Origin: Planctomycetota bacterium | Lineage (GTDB): Bacteria; Planctomycetota; UBA1135; GCA-002686595 | Direction: 5' to 3' | DNA: 59,498 bases | NCBI GenBank assembly: GCA_016220035.1 | Contig: JACRIO010000285.1 | Coordinates: forward strand, 1 to 59,498 | Shown here: positions 40,864 through 50,922 of the stretch, piece after piece | How the letters are laid out: every line of letters begins with the position of its first letter | Position numbering within the stretch: the first letter of the stretch is position 1 | Program-made: the position numbers and the translations under genes | Notes under the pieces: generated by a model | Seen by the model: the letters and a program-made list of their open reading frames with translations, nothing else | What the model was told of the DNA's origin: nothing | Databases searched by the model: none

Positions 40864-43800
40864 ATGAGCTCCAAAGTCGAACCGGGGTCTGTTGCCTGGA
40901 AAAGGCCCCTTGGGATCGTCGGAGTGTTGGGGCTCCTGGTCGTGGTGGGCCTCTTCCTCCTCAAGAACTCATCGGATCCGACGGGCGCCGCTTCCTCCGA
41001 GGGAGCCACGCGGATCCAGGGACCAGAGCAAGGGACCGTTCCTGCGCAGCTCGACCCGCTTTCGCCGGGACCTGACGCCAGGAGCCGAGCGCCGTCGTCC
41101 CTGCGTCTGACCGTCGTCGACGCCGCTGAGAAGCCGATTCGCGGCGCCAGCGTGGTTTGGAGCGGGCTCGACTCCGCATGGATCCAAGCCGAGCGCGCAT
41201 GGCCCGACCTCGACTGGGACGCGCTCGCGAGAAACTCGGTCTCGGGCGTCACGGACGAGCGCGGTGAGGTGCGCCTCGAGCTCCCCGCGACGCCGCGCGT
41301 GCGCAGCGTCGTCTGGGCCACGCATCCGGAATACCTGGGCGTCGGTATTGCCGCGGACGAGGGGCGCGACCCGCCTTTGCCGCAGACCGTTCGGCTCCAA
41401 GAACGCTCGCACCTCGCCGTGCGAGTGCTCGGAACTCCCGCGGGAGCGCAGTCCGAAGTCCAAGCGCACCGTCTTCTCGAATGTGGTGACGAAGCGCTCG
41501 CGGTCCTCGATCCGCTCGCGCGGAGCGTGCGGCGCGCGTTGCGTCAGTCCATGAGCGTCGATGCGAACGGTCGCGCCGTGCTGTCACCGCTCCCCGGCGA
41601 GCAACGAGTTTGGGCCTCGTGCGGCGAGCTCCATTCCGCACCTTGGATCGGTCGCGCGCCCGCGGACGTCGAGCTCGACCTGCGTCCGACCTTCACCGTC
41701 GGCGGAAACGTGACCTGGGATCGTTCCGCGAGGCCGTCGCTCGGGGCTCGAATCACGTGCTACGCAGTGCGCGGGGCCGATCGCGAAGTGATCGCCAGGA
41801 CGAGCGTGAGAGCGGATGGAAGCTTTGGCGACCTTCGACTTCCGCTGGTCGCCTGCGACTCCTACGTCGTGGAGCTCGGAGCCGACTCGATGACGCGGCA
41901 ATACGCCGACGTCTTCGATCCCAAGCCGGGCGAGCACCGCACGCTCGAGTTCACCGTTCATCCGGGAAGCGCGCTCACGGTGCGCGTGCTCGATCCGGAC
42001 TCGCTGGGCGTGCCGGGTGCGAGCGTGTCCGGGCAGTGGATGGAGGGCCCGACCTGGCGGCGCATGGATCGGCGGACCGACTCCGAGGGCACGGCAGTGC
42101 TCGACGGGATCCCGCCAGCCGCCGTCTGGATCCGTGTGCGCGCCGCGGGGTTCGTGCCGAAGCTCAATCCTCAACTGGAGACCGACTTGCACGACGGCTC
42201 ACCGATCGTGGTGCGGCTGTCGCGAGCCGGCGTTGTAGAGGGTCAGTGTCTGTTGGCGGGCAAGCCCGCGGGCGACTTCACGGTGCACTTCTGGACGAAG
42301 AAGCCGAAGGACGGCGGGAAGCTGGAGGTGCGCAGCAGCACGGACGGGCGCTTCCGCGTCGACGAGGCCGCAACGGGAGAGCTCGTGCTCCTCGCGACCG
42401 GCCCGACTTCGATGCAAAGCCCGCAGGTGCGCGTCCTCGTCGAGGAAGCGAAGCCGACGTCGGCCGTGCTCGAGCTCCCCGCTCCGCGCGTCGCCATCGG
42501 ACGCGTCGTCGACGGGGTGACGGGCGAGCCCGTGCCGTCGGCGCGCGTCGCGCTGCAGATCCGCGTCGGCGACCAGATCCTGCGTCCCTGGAAGGAGGCG
42601 ACGCGCGTCGACGCAGGCGGAGCGTTCGCGTTGAGCGGGCTGGTTCCGGGCCCGAACTTCCTGCGCGTCACGGCCGAGGGCTTCGCCGCGCGTACGGTCG
42701 ACCTCCACGTCGGCGCCGAGGAGCGCGTCGACGCCGGCGCGATTGGTCTGCACCACGACGGCAGCATCGAGGTGCAGCTCGTGGGCGCGCCGGGGCAGGA
42801 CTTCTCCGGGATTCGCGTCGATCTCCAGGGGATCGAGCTGAGGCCTTTCACGCCCGTGCCGAGCTCGGGCGTCGTGTGCTTCGACGGCCTGATGCCGGGT
42901 TCGTACGGGCCGCGCATCGTGTTCAAGGACAACAGCACCCGCTTCCTCCTCACGCACGTCGCGCCCGGCCGACACGTCAAGCTCGTGACGCCCGTCGGGG
43001 AGGAGGGAGTCGAAGTCGAGGTCGAAGGCGCGACGCCCGAGCTCGCGGAGCGCCTCTACGAGCTGCGGGTCACTTTCCTCTGCGCGGACGGCACCGAGGG
43101 CGAGGAGTATTATCCCATTCGACGCGGCCGCAACGTGCGCGTGCGAACGCTCGACGCGAAGCGCGTCTACCTCGAAGCGACGGATCGCGAGCAGGCGGTG
43201 CTCGGCGTCGGGCGTTTCGAGCTCACGGGCGCGCGTGGAGAAATCCTCCACTTCCGCGTCGAGGGTCGCTCGCCCGTGCTGCGCATCGTCGATCGCGCCC
43301 GCCAGCCGATCGCCGGCGCCCGCGTGGGGGTCATGGGGGCCGAACTGGAGTCGACGTGGGCTCGCCAATGCTCCACGGATGGAGACGGACTCTGCGTATT
43401 GGAGGGTGTTCCCTTCGAATCCGTCGGCATCAGTCTGCGCCACCCCGACCACGGCGTGACCGCGATGCAAATCGTCGAGCTCCCGCGCGACTCCACGCAG
43501 CCGATCGAGCTCGTGTTCGACGCGCGGCTCGCGCTGCGGCTCCAAGTTCTCGACCACGCGGCTTCGCTCGCCGGCATCGAGTTCTTCGCGACGGATCTCG
43601 GGCGCTACGAAGACGGGCTCGGGCCGGCGACTTCCGACGCCGTGGGTCTCGCGACGTGGCCGTCGGTCGGAGCCGGCGTCTACGTGGTCAACGTCGTGCA
43701 TCCCGGTGTCTGGCCCGACACCGCGCGGGTCGAAGTGAAGGAGTCGAGCCAACCCATTCCGTTCCAGGTCCGTCGGCTCGGGAACGTGGAGTTCCGCGTG

Positions 43801-44070
43801 ACCACGACGCTCGGGAACCCGGTCGTCGGCGCGCGCTTCGAGCTCCACAGCGTCGAGCGCGACCACTCGGTCGCGCAGTGGATCGAGGAGGGCGCCGTGC
43901 CCGCGCCCGCTCAGGGTCTTCGAACCGACGAGCAAGGCCGCCTCGCCGTCCGCGGTCTGCCCAATGGCGAGTTCCGTTTTCAGGCCCTGCTCCCGAACGG
44001 TGCGACGCTCGAAGGGACGATCACCGTTCCGCCCGCGAACACGCTCGAGCACCCGATTCGCATCGAGTAG
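40864..44070 (+). CDS. large membrane-anchored carboxypeptidase-regulatory-repeat protein
   Basis: This 1068-residue protein has one N-terminal membrane segment (LGIVGVLGLLVVVGLFLL, about 18-36). A long series of beta-sandwich repeats follows, with the CarboxypepD_reg signature (LRLTVVDAAEKPIRGASVVW; VLDPDSLGVPGASVSGQW; GRVVDGVTGEPVPSARVALQ; LRIVDRARQPIAGARVGVMG). The repeats should lie outside the cytoplasm. No enzymatic motif is visible, so binding or structure is likely. ATG 40864 is chosen because the upstream frame is Arg-rich and overlaps copy 2. It is the last gene of the plus-strand set. Confidence 0.8.
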   Translation: MSSKVEPGSVAWKRPLGIVGVLGLLVVVGLFLLKNSSDPTGAASSEGATRIQGPEQGTVPAQLDPLSPGPDARSRAPSSLRLTVVDAAEKPIRGASVVWSGLDSAWIQAERAWPDLDWDALARNSVSGVTDERGEVRLELPATPRVRSVVWATHPEYLGVGIAADEGRDPPLPQTVRLQERSHLAVRVLGTPAGAQSEVQAHRLLECGDEALAVLDPLARSVRRALRQSMSVDANGRAVLSPLPGEQRVWASCGELHSAPWIGRAPADVELDLRPTFTVGGNVTWDRSARPSLGARITCYAVRGADREVIARTSVRADGSFGDLRLPLVACDSYVVELGADSMTRQYADVFDPKPGEHRTLEFTVHPGSALTVRVLDPDSLGVPGASVSGQWMEGPTWRRMDRRTDSEGTAVLDGIPPAAVWIRVRAAGFVPKLNPQLETDLHDGSPIVVRLSRAGVVEGQCLLAGKPAGDFTVHFWTKKPKDGGKLEVRSSTDGRFRVDEAATGELVLLATGPTSMQSPQVRVLVEEAKPTSAVLELPAPRVAIGRVVDGVTGEPVPSARVALQIRVGDQILRPWKEATRVDAGGAFALSGLVPGPNFLRVTAEGFAARTVDLHVGAEERVDAGAIGLHHDGSIEVQLVGAPGQDFSGIRVDLQGIELRPFTPVPSSGVVCFDGLMPGSYGPRIVFKDNSTRFLLTHVAPGRHVKLVTPVGEEGVEVEVEGATPELAERLYELRVTFLCADGTEGEEYYPIRRGRNVRVRTLDAKRVYLEATDREQAVLGVGRFELTGARGEILHFRVEGRSPVLRIVDRARQPIAGARVGVMGAELESTWARQCSTDGDGLCVLEGVPFESVGISLRHPDHGVTAMQIVELPRDSTQPIELVFDARLALRLQVLDHAASLAGIEFFATDLGRYEDGLGPATSDAVGLATWPSVGAGVYVVNVVHPGVWPDTARVEVKESSQPIPFQVRRLGNVEFRVTTTLGNPVVGARFELHSVERDHSVAQWIEEGAVPAPAQGLRTDEQGRLAVRGLPNGEFRFQALLPNGATLEGTITVPPANTLEHPIRIE

Positions 44071-44139
44071 TGCCGCGGGCTCGATCGAGGAGCTCCTTCT
44101 CGCGAACGACGTGCGCGACAGCGCGACACGAACCGCGCC

Positions 44140-46302
44140 TCACCGCCACCGCCCACCCTCGAGGCGCACGAGCTCGAGCTCCCGACGCTCCTCCAAGTTG
44201 CGGCGCAGCTCCATGCGGTTCGGGCCGGAGCGGTTGAGGGCATCGAGGAGGTGTCCCGTGGCGGCGTAGACGGCTCGGTAGGTCGTCGACGCCTGCGCCA
44301 TCGCGGTTTGCATTCCGTCGGCGGCGTATCGATGGCCTGCGGCGGATGCGCCGCCGTTTTCGTGCTCGCGGTGCGGACACGGACGCGGCGCCAGCACCCG
44401 ACCAGGAGCGCCACCGGCGCGTTCGAGGAACACCGACGACACGACTGCGTCGCTCGCGAGCACGGGTTGCTCCAGCCCGCGCGCGCGCATGTAGCGCACC
44501 AACTCTCCGCTCGCCGTCGCGTCCGTCCAGCACAGGACGACGTCGAATCCATGGGCCTGCGAGAGCGACTCGAGCGCTCCTGGGACCTTCAGGACCTCGG
44601 ACAGCTGGAGTTCGGCCACCACGGGTGTGCCGCGCTGCTCCGCCGCGGACTTCCACCACTCCACGTGCAGGTCGTCGTAGGGATCCCCGTCGCGCAAGAG
44701 CAGCGGCCGCTTGCACGCGAGCTCCGCGAAGCACCGTTCGAGCAGTCGACGCTGCCGCAACGGATCCTGGCTCGGGCAGCGGAAGATCCACGGGCTCGCG
44801 AGCTCCTCGGGCGCGGGCTCGGTGAGTGCGGGATCGATCCAGGGCCGCTCCTCGAGCAGGCTGAGCGCGCACGCCACGCGATCGCCGGGCTCGATCGTGC
44901 CGATCCAGGCCACGGGCTCGTGCTTCCTGCGCTGCGTGATGACCTCGTCCTCGGGCGTTCCCCAGGCGTAGGGCGAGAGACCGAGGAACTCCGACTGGAC
45001 CACCACGGGCGGGCGGCCGCCGGAGGACCGTGACGCGGCGTGCGCACGGAACGCGGCGTCCGCGGCGGAGGGATCCACGCGCATGTGGCGGTTGACTCCG
45101 CCCGCGTCGCCGGGGAGCGCGACCGTGCGCCTCAAGAAAGGACCGAGCACGGCGACGTAGGTCGGGGACGGAAGCGTCTCCGTCGGCTTCGCCATGGGAG
45201 CTGGGGAGACCGGCGCGCTGCACGCGTGCGCGGCGCCGCGGACGGCGGACGACGCATGCAGCAAGCCGCGCGAAGTGCCCGCCCAGAGTTCGTCGCCGAC
45301 GGCGGCGAGACAGCGCAGCTCGCCCGCGGACGGCAGTCCGGGTAGACCCGGCACGAGCGCGTCGGCCCCCTCGCGCACACGGTGCACGGCGGAAGCCTCT
45401 CCGCTTTCCTGCGTGCCGAAATCGAAGCGGTACCACTCGCCGGACTCGAAGTCCGTGAGCAGCCAAAGGCTTCGAGAGGAACCGAACCAGATCCTGCCCG
45501 TGTCGGAAACCGTGAAGCACGCCGCGGCGCCCGGCAGCGGCGCGGGCACGTCGCGAGCACGCCACGCTTCCTTCGCTTCGCTTCTCCAGGCGCGCGCGGC
45601 GCCGCCGACCCACGCTCTCCCCAGCGCGAACGAAAGGCCGACCGGCTCGAGCTCGGGGAGCGGTACGAGTCGCTCGCCACCGTGGTCGCGGTCCTCGATC
45701 CTCCACAAGCCTTCTTCCCAGCCGACCGCGAACACTCCATCGGGCGCGGGCTCGATCGCGCGCACGACCGTCTCGGGCGAATGCGCGCGACGCTCCAGGT
45801 GCAGATCCCAGGTGCCGTGCACCCAGTCGAACGCGCACAGGCCTCCGTTCGTCGCCGCCCACACCCGCGGACCGATCACGCGGACCGTGAACACCACGTC
45901 GCCGGCGAGTCCGCTCTGGAACTGGTCGAAGCGGTCCAGGCGGCCGGCGCTCATCCGCCACAAGCCGCCGCCGAGCGTGCCGAGCCACACGTCGCGTGTC
46001 GCGGGATCGACGTCGATCGAGAGGATCGCGCTGTCGGGCAGGCCCGATTCCGCGCCCCAACGCGTCCAGCACCCCTGCTCGAGCCGCGCCAAACACGAGC
46101 GCGTCCCGACCCACAGGCTTCCGTCGAAGAAGCGCAACGCCGTGACGTCCTGGTCGGGGAGGCCATCGGCGCGCGTGAGCACGTGCCACGCGCTCGTCAC
46201 GCACGAAGGCGGCGTGTCCGCGTCCGCTTGCGCGCTCGAGGCGCGCGCAGAGCCCGCCATGATCAGCGTCAGTCCGAGCGCGCTGCGAAAGGCTGCGTTC
46301 AC
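44140..46302 (-). CDS. exported beta-propeller fused to a periplasmic-binding-like domain
   Basis: The 720-residue protein has a short signal peptide (SALGLTLIMAGSARASSAQA). A two-component-regulator-type propeller of about six blades follows (DGLPDQDVTALRFFDGSLWV; ESGLPDSAILSIDVDPATRD; GDELWAGTSRGLLHASSA). The C-terminal ~330 residues (TYVAVLGPFLRRTVALPG, YDDLHVEWWKSAAEQRGTPV, VAELQLSEVLKVPGALESLS) resemble a type I periplasmic ligand-binding fold. No kinase or membrane part is attached. It starts 12 bases after the multihaem gene, so it is the third gene of that operon. Confidence 0.65.
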   Translation of the reverse strand: MNAAFRSALGLTLIMAGSARASSAQADADTPPSCVTSAWHVLTRADGLPDQDVTALRFFDGSLWVGTRSCLARLEQGCWTRWGAESGLPDSAILSIDVDPATRDVWLGTLGGGLWRMSAGRLDRFDQFQSGLAGDVVFTVRVIGPRVWAATNGGLCAFDWVHGTWDLHLERRAHSPETVVRAIEPAPDGVFAVGWEEGLWRIEDRDHGGERLVPLPELEPVGLSFALGRAWVGGAARAWRSEAKEAWRARDVPAPLPGAAACFTVSDTGRIWFGSSRSLWLLTDFESGEWYRFDFGTQESGEASAVHRVREGADALVPGLPGLPSAGELRCLAAVGDELWAGTSRGLLHASSAVRGAAHACSAPVSPAPMAKPTETLPSPTYVAVLGPFLRRTVALPGDAGGVNRHMRVDPSAADAAFRAHAASRSSGGRPPVVVQSEFLGLSPYAWGTPEDEVITQRRKHEPVAWIGTIEPGDRVACALSLLEERPWIDPALTEPAPEELASPWIFRCPSQDPLRQRRLLERCFAELACKRPLLLRDGDPYDDLHVEWWKSAAEQRGTPVVAELQLSEVLKVPGALESLSQAHGFDVVLCWTDATASGELVRYMRARGLEQPVLASDAVVSSVFLERAGGAPGRVLAPRPCPHREHENGGASAAGHRYAADGMQTAMAQASTTYRAVYAATGHLLDALNRSGPNRMELRRNLEERRELELVRLEGGRWR

Positions 46303-46314
46303 TGCGGGCCTCCC

Positions 46315-48693
46315 TCAGAGCGCCTTCAAGTAGGCCACGAGGTCGTTGAGCTGGCCGCGCGTGAGGTCGTGCGTCATGCCGTGTCCCTGATAGAGATTGA
46401 AGCGCGTCCAAATCTCCTCCAGCGTGCGCACCGCGCCGTTGTGGAGGTACGGCGGGCTCGCGTAGACGTTGCGCAGCATCGGCGTGTCGAAACGCCGCGC
46501 GAGGTCCAGGACGTCTTGATAGAGGGCGATCCCCATCGGCCCGAAGTCCGACTCGTCCTCGAGGTCGGGATCCTCGACCTCCATGGCCGCGTCGAACCAC
46601 ATCGTGGTCCCCACGTCCTGCACCGCGCCGGACTCGTGGTAGGCGCTGCCGTGGCAAGTGGTGCAGCGCTTCTCGAGTGGCAACTCGTCGCCGTCGTTCG
46701 CGCGCGCGCGCTCGAACACCGCCTTTCCTCGGCGCTGTCGCGGCGTCAATCCGTCGGCGGCGCGATGGGGGTTGGGCGGCCGCTCGATGGTCGAGAGGTA
46801 GCGCACGAGGGCCGCGAGTTCGTCGGGCGTGAACGGGTCGAGGCGCGTGAAGAAGACGGCGAAGCGCGGACCGCACTGGCGTTCCAAACTCGGATTGGTC
46901 CCTTCCCACTTGAAGGGCGGCGTGTCGAAGATCCCGCGCAGGCTGCGGTTGTCGACCGGGTGCAGGCCGAGGCCGTCGGCCTCGATGTCGAACGCGAGGC
47001 CGTCGATGTGTCCATCGGGGTGGCAAGTGCGGCAGGAAAGCTGCCGGCCCTGCGTCACCGTCGCGTCGTGGAACAGGCGCTCGCCCTCGCGCAGCTCCGT
47101 CGTCACGCGCGGGCCGCCGAGGTCCAGGCGGCGCGTCAGCGTGAACTCCGGCATGGAGACCACGGCGACCGCGTCCTCCAGTGCTTCGGCCACGTACAGC
47201 TCCCGGCCGTTCGGCGCGAAGACGAGGCCGCGCGGGTTCGCGCCCACGTGCAGGCGCCGCAGCACGAACTCCGCGGAGCGTCCCAGGTGATTGGGCAGCA
47301 CCCGCGCGCGCTGCTCGTCGGAAGAGCTCTCGAGCGTGTGCAAGAGCCGCTCGACGTCCACCAGCGCGAGCTCGTCCGCGCCGCCGCTGCTGACCACGGC
47401 GAAGCGGCCGTCGGGGCTGACGGCCACGTCCTCCGGATCGGGGAACGCGCGTCCGGGCTCGTCGAGCAGCAGTTGGTCCACGCGGCCGTCGGGCCACAGG
47501 ACTCCGAGCCCGAAGGTCTCGACCCAACCCTGCGCGAGGCGCGTGATCGGCACGAGGTTCTTCGGGCGCGTCAGCGTGAAGAGCAGCACGTCGCGCCCGG
47601 GGACGGCGGCGATGCCCATCATCATGGTGGCGCCCTCGACCGCGGGACGTGCGCGGGCGACGTTCGCCCCGAGCGCGATCTCCGTCAGCTCCGAGCGCGG
47701 CTCCGTCCGGAACGGCGCGGAGAGCGGACGCAGGCTGGTCGCGACCAGCGAGCGTCCGTCGGCGCGCAGCGCGAGGGACCAAGGCGCGCGGCCGGCGACG
47801 AGCCGCCGCGACTCCGTCAGGGAGCGCGCATCCACGACCGAGATCGCGTCCTCGCCCGTGTCGACGACGAAGACGTCCGCGCCGGAGGGGCTGACCACGA
47901 GGCCGTGCGGGTCGTCGCCCACGGGGACCTCGCCCACGCGCTCGAAGCTCGCGCCGTCGATCACGGTCACGCTGTGCGAGAAGCGGTTGCTGACGTACAC
48001 GCGGCTGCCGTCGGGCGAGAGCGCGACGTCGTGCGGACGCTGGCCGACCGGGATCTCGCGCACGAGGGCACCGCTCGCGACGTCGAGCACGAGCAGGCTG
48101 TTCGAGTGCTCGCCCACCACGAAGAGCCGCCGGCCATCGGGCGCGACGGCCAGGTTGACGGGCGTCTTGTACTCGCGATCCTCCGGCGCGAGCCGCCAGG
48201 ACTTCGCGAGCACCAGGTCGTGCGAGGGCCGCGGTCGGTGGCAGTCGTCGCAGAACGAGCGCTCGCCCTTGCGGATCCCGAGCGGGGGCGGGACTTCACC
48301 GGGAGTCCCGGCCCGTCGCGCTCGCACGTGGTCGCTGCCGGGCCCGTGGCAACCTTCGCACTGCACGCCCTCGCGGTTGTCGAAACTCGTTTGCCACCAG
48401 CGTGAACCGAGGTCCGCACCGCTCGTGTGGCAGCCCAGGCACAAGGAGCTCTCCGTCGGCGGCTCCGTCGTGCCCGTCAACGCGGCGATGTGCGCCGCGG
48501 GTTCCTTCCGCAGCGCGCGCCAGGACGCGGCATGTTCGGGAATCGGCTCGAGCGTGCAAGCCTGCGCGCGTCCCTTCGCGACGTGGCATTCCAGACAGAC
48601 CCGGCTCCCGCACAGCGAAGTCAGGACTTCGTCCTGAGCCCGACCGGCCGCGACCAGGAAGCAGGACGCGAGGAGGGCCAGCACGTTCCTCAC
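46315..48693 (-). CDS. exported hexahaem c-type cytochrome with YVTN propeller
   Basis: The 792-residue protein starts with a signal (VLALLASCFLVAAGRA) at GTG 48693. That codon overlaps the stop of the upstream gene in a GTGA pattern, which decides the start. Four haem sites (CLECH, CLGCH, CEGCH, CDDCH) precede a YVTN/NHL-type propeller of repeating VAVSPDGR-like blades (LAVAPDGRRLFVVGEHSNSL; VALSPDGSRVYVSNRFSHSV). A cytochrome c peroxidase-like part with CRTCH and CTTCH follows (ARRFDTPMLRNVYASPPYLH). It probably moves electrons in the periplasm; the substrate is unknown. Confidence 0.85.
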   Translation of the reverse strand: MRNVLALLASCFLVAAGRAQDEVLTSLCGSRVCLECHVAKGRAQACTLEPIPEHAASWRALRKEPAAHIAALTGTTEPPTESSLCLGCHTSGADLGSRWWQTSFDNREGVQCEGCHGPGSDHVRARRAGTPGEVPPPLGIRKGERSFCDDCHRPRPSHDLVLAKSWRLAPEDREYKTPVNLAVAPDGRRLFVVGEHSNSLLVLDVASGALVREIPVGQRPHDVALSPDGSRVYVSNRFSHSVTVIDGASFERVGEVPVGDDPHGLVVSPSGADVFVVDTGEDAISVVDARSLTESRRLVAGRAPWSLALRADGRSLVATSLRPLSAPFRTEPRSELTEIALGANVARARPAVEGATMMMGIAAVPGRDVLLFTLTRPKNLVPITRLAQGWVETFGLGVLWPDGRVDQLLLDEPGRAFPDPEDVAVSPDGRFAVVSSGGADELALVDVERLLHTLESSSDEQRARVLPNHLGRSAEFVLRRLHVGANPRGLVFAPNGRELYVAEALEDAVAVVSMPEFTLTRRLDLGGPRVTTELREGERLFHDATVTQGRQLSCRTCHPDGHIDGLAFDIEADGLGLHPVDNRSLRGIFDTPPFKWEGTNPSLERQCGPRFAVFFTRLDPFTPDELAALVRYLSTIERPPNPHRAADGLTPRQRRGKAVFERARANDGDELPLEKRCTTCHGSAYHESGAVQDVGTTMWFDAAMEVEDPDLEDESDFGPMGIALYQDVLDLARRFDTPMLRNVYASPPYLHNGAVRTLEEIWTRFNLYQGHGMTHDLTRGQLNDLVAYLKAL

Positions 48694-50129
48694 TTCGTCG
48701 GCTCCATCATGCTGAAGGGCCGTTTGCGCAACGCGCGCGGTTGCCGGTTCGGGGGCGCGAGCTCCGGATCCTCGTGACAGCCGATGCAGCCGCGCGCCTC
48801 GCGCGGCATGACCCAGATCCAACTCTGCATCTCCTCCAGGGCATGACCCTCGGTGTCGAGCGCGCGCACGCGCAGAGGAGTGCGCACCGGCACTTCGAGG
48901 TAGAAGGATCCGTCGTGCTCGACCGGCGCCCGGCCGAGGACGTGCTCGCCGGACGCGGACCACGCGAGCAACTCGAGGCTCGCCGCCGAGCGGAGCGTGT
49001 CGCCGTCGCGCCCGATGCGGGAGTCGATGCAGTAGAGGAACCCGCTCTTGCGCGTCTCGTCCACCACGCTCGAACGCCCCGGTCGCGCGGGGCGCGGCCC
49101 GAGCGGCGTCGCGTCGAGCACGTCCCAGTCGGACGTCGCGCACAACCGCGCGGTGAAGTTCCCCGAGGCCGCGTCGAGCCGCCAGAGCTCGCACGCAGCA
49201 GCGGGAGCGTCGGTCGGACGGCGCGCGACGACCAAGCTCCCGTCCGCGAGCACGATCAGCGCGTGCAGCTCGCCCGCGGCGTGCACCGCGAGCTCGCTCC
49301 GCGGCCCGAAGGCGCGCACGCGCGCGACGCCGACGAGCCGTGGATCGTCCGCGTCGGCCCGCTGTTCGAGCCAGAGCACGCGACCGTCCGGGGTCGCGCA
49401 CGGCCGCGAGCGCTGCACGCCCTCCGGCGCGGGCGCGGTGAAGGCCTGCACGTCGGTGCCGTCGACGTTCACGAGCAGCAGCTCCGCGAGCGGAGTCGGC
49501 CGCGGGGCGGCGCCCGGCACTTGATCGACGCGGAACAGCAGGCGGCCGTCTTCCAAGAGCAGCGGACCGCCGCCGCCGCCGGGGTGGTACGTGATGCGTT
49601 GCTCGTCGCTCCCGTCGGGAGCGCACGTGAAGAGCGCGGTTTCTCCCGCGGCGGAGCGCCTGCAGAAACCCAACCGCTCACGGGGCGCTTGCGCGTCGAG
49701 GGTGAAGAGGGTCGAGAGGTAGAGCGCTTCGAGACAGTCGCTCGTGCCCTGCGTGACCTGCCGCGGCGCGCCGCCGTCGACGCGCGCCTCCCAGACCTGG
49801 AACGCATCGCCCTCGCTCCGCTGACCAACGAATAGAAAGCGTCGCCCATCCGCGGACACATCGGGCCACGCGGCCGAGCGGAAGCCCGCGACGTACACCT
49901 TCGGTTCCTCGGTGGGTCGCGCGAGGTCGAGCCGGACGATGCGCGCGCCCGGCGGCGGAGTGCGCGCGCGTTCGCGTCCGAGTCCCGGCAGCGCGCCGCG
50001 GACGTCGTGGGGGATTTGCGTCACGAGCAGCGCGGTCGTCGGTTCGACCGCGACGGGCGCTTCCTCGGGCCACGACGCGCATAGGCCGCAGAGCCCGAGC
50101 AGTGACGAGAGGAGACGGAGCGTTGTCAT
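48690..50129 (-). CDS. exported PD40-type propeller with HzsA-like haem end
   Basis: The 479-residue protein has a signal-like start (LRLLSSLLGLCGLCASW). Propeller blades follow (WPDVSADGRRFLFVGQRSEG; GGGPLLLEDGRLLFRVDQVP). The C-terminus RGCIGCHEDPELAPPNRQP is a single C-x-x-C-H haem site with the sequence context of hydrazine-synthase-alpha-like proteins common in Planctomycetota. Having no other anammox gene nearby, it should be read as a relative, not as hydrazine synthase. ATG 50129 gives the signal peptide. It is first in the three-gene operon and overlaps the hexahaem gene. Confidence 0.75.
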   Translation of the reverse strand: MTTLRLLSSLLGLCGLCASWPEEAPVAVEPTTALLVTQIPHDVRGALPGLGRERARTPPPGARIVRLDLARPTEEPKVYVAGFRSAAWPDVSADGRRFLFVGQRSEGDAFQVWEARVDGGAPRQVTQGTSDCLEALYLSTLFTLDAQAPRERLGFCRRSAAGETALFTCAPDGSDEQRITYHPGGGGGPLLLEDGRLLFRVDQVPGAAPRPTPLAELLLVNVDGTDVQAFTAPAPEGVQRSRPCATPDGRVLWLEQRADADDPRLVGVARVRAFGPRSELAVHAAGELHALIVLADGSLVVARRPTDAPAAACELWRLDAASGNFTARLCATSDWDVLDATPLGPRPARPGRSSVVDETRKSGFLYCIDSRIGRDGDTLRSAASLELLAWSASGEHVLGRAPVEHDGSFYLEVPVRTPLRVRALDTEGHALEEMQSWIWVMPREARGCIGCHEDPELAPPNRQPRALRKRPFSMMEPTK

Positions 50130-50322
50130 GCCGAAGCTCGATGAACTGTACATCGACGCGGTGTTTCCGCGGCCGCAGCGACGAGCGTACGCAGCCGTGC
50201 GCATGCATGTGCTCACTCGGCGTAGGTCCGCGTGCGCTCTCGGACGCTGGCCGCGCTCGCACCGCGCGTCGATCCCGCGAATAGACTTCGAGAGGCATTC
50301 GAACACTCCACGGACGGACTCC

Positions 50323-50922
50323 ATGCAGCAAGTACCCTCGACGAAGAACTCACTCGCAGCACGTCGGGGCGCCGTCTCTCCCGCCGCGCGCGACGAGCGG
50401 CGCGCGCTCGGTCTACCGGAAGAGGAACGCGCCGCCTCGGGCAGCCTCGACCGCGGAAGCTCGGCGGTGCATGCCGGCGATCCGCGCGCGATCCGCGCCG
50501 CGGACGTCCTCAACGAGGCGCCGGATTACCCGCAGGCCACCGCGTTCAGCCGCGGGCTCGCGGTCGACTTGACCGCGGGCGCGCGCCTCTTGCTCCTGAG
50601 CGGAACGGCCAGCGTCGGCGCGCGCGGCGAGACGCTCCACGCGGGCGATTTCGCGGCCCAGTGCTGGCGCACGTACCGCAACCTCACGCGCCTCCTCGAG
50701 AGCGAGGGAGCGAACTGGCACGACGTCGTGCGCACGACGTGCTACCTGCGCGACATCGAGCGCGACTACGAGGAGTTCAACGCGATCCGCACCGAGTTCT
50801 TCCGCGCGTTGGGGCTCGATCCCTTCCCCGCGTCGACCGGCATCCAGGTGCGCCTCTGCAGGAGCGACCTGCTGATCGAGATCGAAGCCACCGCGCTCGT
50901 GCGCGGAACGCGCGGGCCATGA
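50323..50922 (+). CDS. Rid (YjgF/YER057c)-family protein
   Basis: The 199-residue protein contains one Rid domain: [60 protein letters not shown], and a tail with [20 protein letters not shown] that includes the substrate-facing Arg. Rid proteins hydrolyse reactive enamines/imines, and related forms act on chorismate. It overlaps the DAHP synthase start (ATGA), so the two are co-translated, hinting at a link to aromatic metabolism. About 60 N-terminal residues before the domain are variable. Confidence 0.8.
   Translation: MQQVPSTKNSLAARRGAVSPAARDERRALGLPEEERAASGSLDRGSSAVHAGDPRAIRAADVLNEAPDYPQATAFSRGLAVDLTAGARLLLLSGTASVGARGETLHAGDFAAQCWRTYRNLTRLLESEGANWHDVVRTTCYLRDIERDYEEFNAIRTEFFRALGLDPFPASTGIQVRLCRSDLLIEIEATALVRGTRGP

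Noticed and set aside
48690-50129. Hydrazine synthase alpha subunit (anammox)
   Set aside because: Only the haem context is shared; length, single haem and lack of partner genes speak against true hydrazine synthase.
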